The position numbers were made by a program, and so were the translations under genes. From Actinomycetes bacterium (GTDB lineage: Bacteria > Actinomycetota > Actinomycetes > Streptosporangiales > Streptosporangiaceae), in assembly GCA_025964575.1 (NCBI GenBank), contig JAOPYO010000311.1:36763-100762 (forward strand): a DNA stretch of 64,000 bases, in the 5' to 3' direction. A model generated the notes under the pieces. It did no database searches. It had not been told where the DNA came from and saw only the letters and a program-made list of their open reading frames with translations. Shown piece by piece: positions 59,323 through 64,000 of the stretch (position 1 is the stretch's first letter; the number at the start of each line of letters is the position of its first letter).

Positions 59323-60051
59323 TCAGGTTGTGCGGTGGTAGGCGGTCATTGTGCTGTGGGTGTGCCGCCAGGTGATGTGGTGGGTGCTGGAGTCGATCCG
59401 GGTCCATCCTCGGTGGAGGAGCTGGAAGAAGCCGTTGTCGGCGCAGTGGCCGCTTTGGTGTTCGCCGATGTAGATGAGCAGGTCGCCGGTGTAGGCGAGG
59501 AGGGTGCTGGTCGCCCAGGGGTCGTTGTGGGATGGCCAGCACAGCAGTAGCGCTCGGTCGGGGTGGTGCCGGGCGGCGGTGTGGCCTGCTCGCGCTATGG
59601 CGAGGTATTCGGTGCCGTCGGTGTAGGTGTTGGCGGACGGGTCGATGGGCTCATAGGCGATGACGTCGATTCCGGCCTGTTGCGCCTGCCATGCCCAGTA
59701 GCCCGAGCCGGCACCGATCTCGACCAGGCCGCGACGGCCGAGGATGTGGGTGAGCCAGGCGATGTCGCCCGGTGAGGGGATCGCCCATGAGTACCGCTTG
59801 GTCAGCAGGTGATGCCCGACAGGGAGCTCGCGGGCGAAGCCGTCAGGACAGATGCCCTGCCGGGCGTCGGACACCGACGGTAGCTGCCGAACGATCTCCC
59901 AGTACGGGTTGTCGATGCCGGTGGGGGTGATCTGGTCATCGGGGCTTCCCGCGATCCGGGACACCGGTTCATGGCGCGTCGGGTTCGTTAGGTCGGATCG
60001 TCGCGCCCACCAGTGGTGGATCTCGGCGAGTTCGGCCGACACGGTCACCAT
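59323..60051 (-). CDS. Possible SAM-dependent methyltransferase
   Basis: 242-aa soluble protein with a Rossmann-like core. LVEIGAGSGYWAWQAQQAGIDVIAYEP matches methyltransferase motif I and the acidic end of strand 2, and later strands include LLIYIGEH. Other methyltransferase motifs are weak, and the N-terminal 90 residues and the His/Thr-rich C-terminus are unrecognised. GAGGAG lies before ATG 60051. A GTG one codon later is also well spaced. It runs against the hydrolase cluster and has no obvious partner. Confidence 0.6.
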   Translation of the reverse strand: MVTVSAELAEIHHWWARRSDLTNPTRHEPVSRIAGSPDDQITPTGIDNPYWEIVRQLPSVSDARQGICPDGFARELPVGHHLLTKRYSWAIPSPGDIAWLTHILGRRGLVEIGAGSGYWAWQAQQAGIDVIAYEPIDPSANTYTDGTEYLAIARAGHTAARHHPDRALLLCWPSHNDPWATSTLLAYTGDLLIYIGEHQSGHCADNGFFQLLHRGWTRIDSSTHHITWRHTHSTMTAYHRTT

Positions 60052-60198
60052 GATCTCCTCGGCCGACTGATCTGAGGGTACGCCCCAATGACCGTGGTGC
60101 AGACATGGTCGAAGGTGCAGGTTACCTCATGTGATCTCAGGGCAGGGGTGATATGTCCCGAGAACGCTGGGGTAATGCATTGGTCAAAATTTTAAGAG

Positions 60199-60639
60199 AT
60201 GGGCGCCAGAATGACAATTACAGGATACTCGGCCTTTGATTCTACGCTGCAGAAGACGAATCGCATTCTGAGGCAGATCGAGGAGTCCTATGACTGGCCA
60301 AAAGAGCGTCGGAATCAATCCTATGCCGCTTTGCGTGCGGTTTTGCATGCGCTGCGTGATCGTCTGACTGTTGATGAAGCCGCCCAATTCTCCGCGCAGT
60401 TACCAATGCTGGTCCGGGGAATATATTACGAGGGATGGGATCCGAGCCAGGTGCCGAAGAAGATGCACAGGGACGACTTCCTGGACCACATACGGAGAGA
60501 GATGCCCTTCGAGGTGAAGGGTGGTGCGGAAGGCGTAGTGCACACGGTCGCGAAAGCACTTCGGCTGTACATCACCGACGGGGAGTGGGACGACATCGTA
60601 GCCGAAATGCCAAAGGATCTGGCTGCCATGCTGCCGTAG
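60199..60639 (+). CDS. DUF2267 family protein
   Basis: 146-aa all-helical protein of two similar halves. The first has SAFDSTLQKTNRIL and YAALRAVLHALRDRLTVDEA-AQFSAQLPMLVRGIYYEGW, and the second FEVKGGAEGVVHTVAKALRLYI, the hallmark of DUF2267 proteins, whose function is not established. Codons at the 5' end are AT-richer than in neighbouring genes. The start at 60199 has a weak site, and ATG 60211 is an alternative. Confidence 0.8.
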   Translation: MGARMTITGYSAFDSTLQKTNRILRQIEESYDWPKERRNQSYAALRAVLHALRDRLTVDEAAQFSAQLPMLVRGIYYEGWDPSQVPKKMHRDDFLDHIRREMPFEVKGGAEGVVHTVAKALRLYITDGEWDDIVAEMPKDLAAMLP

Positions 60640-60773
60640 AGGCGGCGTCCAAGCCGTCAGCGATCTTGGGGTACGGCACCGCCGCACCGTTCAGTCGACC
60701 ACTGATCACTTAAGGAAACAGGTTGCGCTGGAAATGAGCTCTCTGCTGAGAGATGACGGGAGTTGGGGTGGCG

Positions 60774-62507
60774 ATGTCGTCTACCAAGCGTGAACAGTCG
60801 AAAGGGATGCGGCGCGGCTTCGCGGAGAACCCTGACGGAAGCTATGTCACCCCCGCACGCGGTCTGGAGGTCCTGGAGAACCCGCTGTTGAACAAGGGCA
60901 CGGCGTTCAGCAGGAAGGAGCGGGCGGAACTGGGCCTGGGCGGGCTGATCCCGCCGGTGGTCGAAACGCTCGAGGGGCAGGCACATCGCGCGTACGCCCA
61001 GTACCAGGCGCAACCGACCGACCTGCTCAAGAACATCTATCTGAATGCGCTGCAGGACCGCAACGAGGTGTTGTTCTATCGGCTCCTGGCCGACCATCTG
61101 CGGGAGATGTTGCCGATCGTGTACGACCCGACGGTCGCGCAGGCGATCAAGAATTACAGCGACGAGTACCGTCGGCCGCGCGGCCTCTACCTGTCCATCG
61201 ACAACCCGGACGGCATCGAGCCGGCTTTCCGGAATCTCGGTATGAGTCCCGACGACGTCGACCTGATCGTCGCCTCCGACGCCGAGGAGATCCTGGGCAT
61301 CGGGGACTGGGGCGTGGGCGGCGGCGCCGGCATCGCCGCCGGCAAGCTGGCCGTCTACACCGCCGCGGCCGGGATCGATCCCGCCCGGGTCATCCCCGTC
61401 GCGCTGGATGTCGGGACCGATAACAAGGAACTGCTCAACGACCCTCTCTACATCGGTAACCGGCACGAGCGGGTGCGGGGGCAGCGCTACGACGACTTCA
61501 TCGACGCCTATGTCTCGACGGCCACCCGCCTGTTCCCCCAGGCGATGCTGCACTGGGAGGACTTCGGCCCGTCCAATGCCCGGCGCATCCTGGAGAAGTA
61601 CACCCCCCGGATCTCCACCTTCAACGACGACATGCAGGGCACCGGCGCGATCGTGCTCGCGGCCATGCTGAGTGCCCTCCGCGTCTCCCGCACGCCGATG
61701 AGCGACCAGCGGATCGTCATCTTCGGCGCCGGTACGGCGGGCATCGGGATCGCCGACCAGTTGCGCGACGCGATGGTCCGCGACGGCCTGGACCGCGAGA
61801 CCGCCACCCGCCGCATCTGGCCGGTCGACAAGCAGGGGCTGCTGACCGACGACATGACCGACCTACGCGATTTCCAGGTCCCCTACGCCCGGCCGACCTC
61901 AGAGGTCGCCGACTGGCGCAAGGAAGACGGTGGCATCAGGCTCGGCGAGGTCGTCGAGCGCGTCAAGCCCACAATGCTGCTGGGCACCTCGACCGCGCAC
62001 GGCGCCTTCACCGAGAAGATCGTGCGCGCTATGGCCGCCGGTGTCGACAGGCCGATCATCTTCCCGATCTCCAACCCGACCGAGCGCATCGAGGCGATGC
62101 CGGCCGATCTGATCCGATGGACCGATGGTCGCGGCCTGATCGCCACCGGTATCCCGGTCCACCCCATCACCTACAACGGCGTCACCTACGCCATCGGCCA
62201 GGCCAACAACGCCCTGCTGTACCCGGGTCTGGGGCTCGGCGTGATCGTGTCGCGGGCGCGGCGGGTCAGCGACCGCATGCTCCAGGCCGCCGCCGAGGCG
62301 GTCGGCCGGCTGGTGGACGTCTCGACCCCGGGCGCGTCGCTGCTGCCTCAGGTGGACAACCTCAGAGAGATCTCGGCGGCGGTCGCGATCGCGGTCGCCG
62401 AGCAGGCGGCCAAGGAGAAGCTGGCCCGCGCCGACCTGCCTGGCCCCAAGCAGCAGGTCCAGGACGCGATGTGGCAGCCGGAGTACCGGCCGATTAGGGC
62501 AGGATGA
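60774..62507 (+). CDS. maeA: NAD-dependent malic enzyme
   Basis: 577-aa large-type malic enzyme, decarboxylating malate to pyruvate and CO2. Seen: an N-terminal domain with [24 protein letters not shown]-like [43 protein letters not shown] with the metal-binding Glu-Asp, [14 protein letters not shown] motif [14 protein letters not shown], and [12 protein letters not shown]. The ATG at 60774 follows GGGGTGG. The frame is open 7 codons further. Its stop overlaps the fumarase start, forming a fumarate-malate-pyruvate unit. Confidence 0.94.
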   Translation: MSSTKREQSKGMRRGFAENPDGSYVTPARGLEVLENPLLNKGTAFSRKERAELGLGGLIPPVVETLEGQAHRAYAQYQAQPTDLLKNIYLNALQDRNEVLFYRLLADHLREMLPIVYDPTVAQAIKNYSDEYRRPRGLYLSIDNPDGIEPAFRNLGMSPDDVDLIVASDAEEILGIGDWGVGGGAGIAAGKLAVYTAAAGIDPARVIPVALDVGTDNKELLNDPLYIGNRHERVRGQRYDDFIDAYVSTATRLFPQAMLHWEDFGPSNARRILEKYTPRISTFNDDMQGTGAIVLAAMLSALRVSRTPMSDQRIVIFGAGTAGIGIADQLRDAMVRDGLDRETATRRIWPVDKQGLLTDDMTDLRDFQVPYARPTSEVADWRKEDGGIRLGEVVERVKPTMLLGTSTAHGAFTEKIVRAMAAGVDRPIIFPISNPTERIEAMPADLIRWTDGRGLIATGIPVHPITYNGVTYAIGQANNALLYPGLGLGVIVSRARRVSDRMLQAAAEAVGRLVDVSTPGASLLPQVDNLREISAAVAIAVAEQAAKEKLARADLPGPKQQVQDAMWQPEYRPIRAG

Positions 62508-63991
62508 CCATGGCCACCGACAAGCAAGGCAACGACACCGGACCAGCGATCCAGGACCTGCCGATCGGGCTCAAGGACTCCGGTACCCGCACCGAAACCG
62601 ACTCCATCGGCGAGATCGAAGTGCCGGCCGACCACTACTGGGGTGCGCAGACCGAGCGGTCACTGATCCACTTCAACATCGGCGACGACCGGATGCCGAA
62701 GGCGATCTATCACGCCTACGGCTACATCAAGAAGGCCGCCGCGATCGTCAACGCCGCGGCCGGTCGGCTGCCACAGTGGAAGGCCGACCTGATCGGCCGC
62801 GTCGCCGACGAGGTCATCCGCGGTGACCTGGACAGCGAGTTCCCGCTGTACGTCTGGCAGACCGGCTCCGGCACCCAATCGAATATGAACGTCAACGAGG
62901 TGATCTCCAACCGAGCCATTCAGCTGCTCGGCGGCCGGCTCGGCAGCAAGGACCCAATACACCCGAACGACCACGTGAACATGGGACAGTCGTCCAACGA
63001 CACCTTCATCACCGCCATGCACATCGCCGCCGTACAGGAGATCGACAGCCGACTGCTGCCGGCACTGGACCGGCTACGACAAGCCACCGAGGCCAAGAGC
63101 CGCGAGTGGGAGCACGTGGTCAAGATCGGCCGTACCCACCTGGAAGACGCTACCCCGCTCACGGTCGGCCAGGAATGGTCCGGATACGTCGCCCAGCTCA
63201 CCGACGCCACCGATCACCTCAACAACACCCTGCCCGGGCTGCACCGGCTGGCGATCGGCGGAACAGCTGTCGGCACCGGCCTGAACGCGCCACCCGGCTT
63301 CGGGAACGAGGTCGCCCAACGGATCGCCGACCTCACCGGGCACCCCTTCACCAGCGCGCCCAACAAGTTCGCCGCCCAGGCCTCCTGCGACGCGCTGGTG
63401 CGCGTGTCCGCGGCGGTACGCGCCCTGGCCGCCCCATTGTTCAAGTTCGCCAACGACATGCGCTGGCTGGGGTCGGGACCCCGAACCGGTCTCCACGAGC
63501 TGATCCTGCCCTCCAACGAGCCGGGATCCTCGATCATGCCGGGCAAGGTCAACCCGACCCAGGCCGAAGCGATGCTGATGGTCGCCATCCAGGTGATCGG
63601 AAACGACACCGCCGTCTCGATCGCAGGTGGAGAGGGAAACTTCGAGCTCAACGCGTTCCGCCCGATCATCATCAACAACGTTCTGCATTCGGTGCGGATC
63701 CTGTCGGACATGATGGACCACTTCCGCACCTACCTCGTCGAAGGCGCCCGGCTCGACACCGCGAAGCTGAAGGGCAATATCGACCGGTCCGTCATGATGG
63801 TGACCGCGCTCAGCCCGGTGATCGGCTACGACAAGGCCGCGCAGATCGCCCACCGCGCGCTCGACGAGGACCTCACGCTCAAGGACGCCGCTCTCAAGTC
63901 CGGCGTCAGCAAGGCCCTCTACGACAAGGTCATCGATCCCGAACGCCTTACCCGGCCCGACGTGGCCACCAGGGGCAGCGTTCAGCACTGA
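62504..63991 (+). CDS. fumC: Class II fumarate hydratase
   Basis: 495-aa iron-independent fumarase of the citric acid cycle, interconverting fumarate and malate. Superfamily signature [13 protein letters not shown] with the active-site Ser loop, [26 protein letters not shown], and [13 protein letters not shown]. An N-terminal extension of about 30 residues precedes the usual start ([13 protein letters not shown]). The ATG lies in an ATGA overlap with the malic enzyme stop, and the stop codon is 9 bases before the end of the window. Confidence 0.96.
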   Translation: MTMATDKQGNDTGPAIQDLPIGLKDSGTRTETDSIGEIEVPADHYWGAQTERSLIHFNIGDDRMPKAIYHAYGYIKKAAAIVNAAAGRLPQWKADLIGRVADEVIRGDLDSEFPLYVWQTGSGTQSNMNVNEVISNRAIQLLGGRLGSKDPIHPNDHVNMGQSSNDTFITAMHIAAVQEIDSRLLPALDRLRQATEAKSREWEHVVKIGRTHLEDATPLTVGQEWSGYVAQLTDATDHLNNTLPGLHRLAIGGTAVGTGLNAPPGFGNEVAQRIADLTGHPFTSAPNKFAAQASCDALVRVSAAVRALAAPLFKFANDMRWLGSGPRTGLHELILPSNEPGSSIMPGKVNPTQAEAMLMVAIQVIGNDTAVSIAGGEGNFELNAFRPIIINNVLHSVRILSDMMDHFRTYLVEGARLDTAKLKGNIDRSVMMVTALSPVIGYDKAAQIAHRALDEDLTLKDAALKSGVSKALYDKVIDPERLTRPDVATRGSVQH

Positions 63992-64000
63992 GGCTTCAGG

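Noticed and set aside
1..64000. tRNA/rRNA genes, CRISPR arrays, phage integrase or transposase genes
   Set aside because: Scanned for T-loop motifs, regularly spaced repeats and transposase/integrase sequences. None was convincing, so no mobile element or RNA gene is claimed.

Overview
This 64-kb window is high-GC chromosomal DNA of an actinomycete, most likely of the order Streptosporangiales (judged only from codon use, frequent GTG/TTG starts, terminators without a U-tract, and families such as DUF5999, SPW-repeat and DUF2267 proteins). I see no rRNA, tRNA, CRISPR array, phage module or intact insertion sequence. About fifty genes are intact and four loci look like gene remnants.

Layout. 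1-14.7 kb: the end of an unidentified gene, RNase Z, an MMPL exporter divergent from a histidine kinase/response regulator pair, truncated haemoglobin, an overlapping operon (membrane protein, ECF sigma factor, L,D-transpeptidase), a secreted sialidase-like protein, an LCP cell-wall ligase, a peroxiredoxin, a GAF protein and a cupredoxin lipoprotein. 15-22 kb: release factor 3, acetate kinase, a KimA-type potassium importer and a GH3 lipoprotein. 22.5-31 kb: a giant P-type ATPase whose N-terminal half carries a degenerate second catalytic domain, then two zinc alcohol/formaldehyde dehydrogenases around a triple-HTH protein. 31-36.4 kb: a broken ECF sigma gene, a wall-spanning membrane protein, a FAD monooxygenase under a well-defined operator/promoter, and an MFS exporter.

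36.4-44.6 kb is the most unusual part. Three STAND ATPase regulators of the LuxR type sit together, one lacking its HTH output domain. They lie beside a DUF5999/anti-sigma-like ATPase pair, and a 97-bp sequence occurs twice at about 98% identity, once ahead of the DUF5999 gene and once between the divergent regulators. 44.6-53.9 kb: a cyclase-family hydrolase divergent from a sugar-type ABC importer operon, an AraC/VOC pair, an SPW protein, a Ser/Thr kinase and a lipoprotein.

53.9-59.3 kb: a secreted polysaccharide-degrading cluster (GH30, GH18, GH16), every enzyme ending in a ricin-type carbohydrate-binding module. The last two modules are about 92% identical in DNA. The cluster is preceded by two palindromes and a GntR remnant. 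59.3-64 kb: a possible methyltransferase, DUF2267, and a malic enzyme-fumarase operon that would link fumarate through malate to pyruvate.

Starts were chosen from visible Shine-Dalgarno sequences and overlaps. All functional assignments rest on motifs recognised by eye, without database searches.
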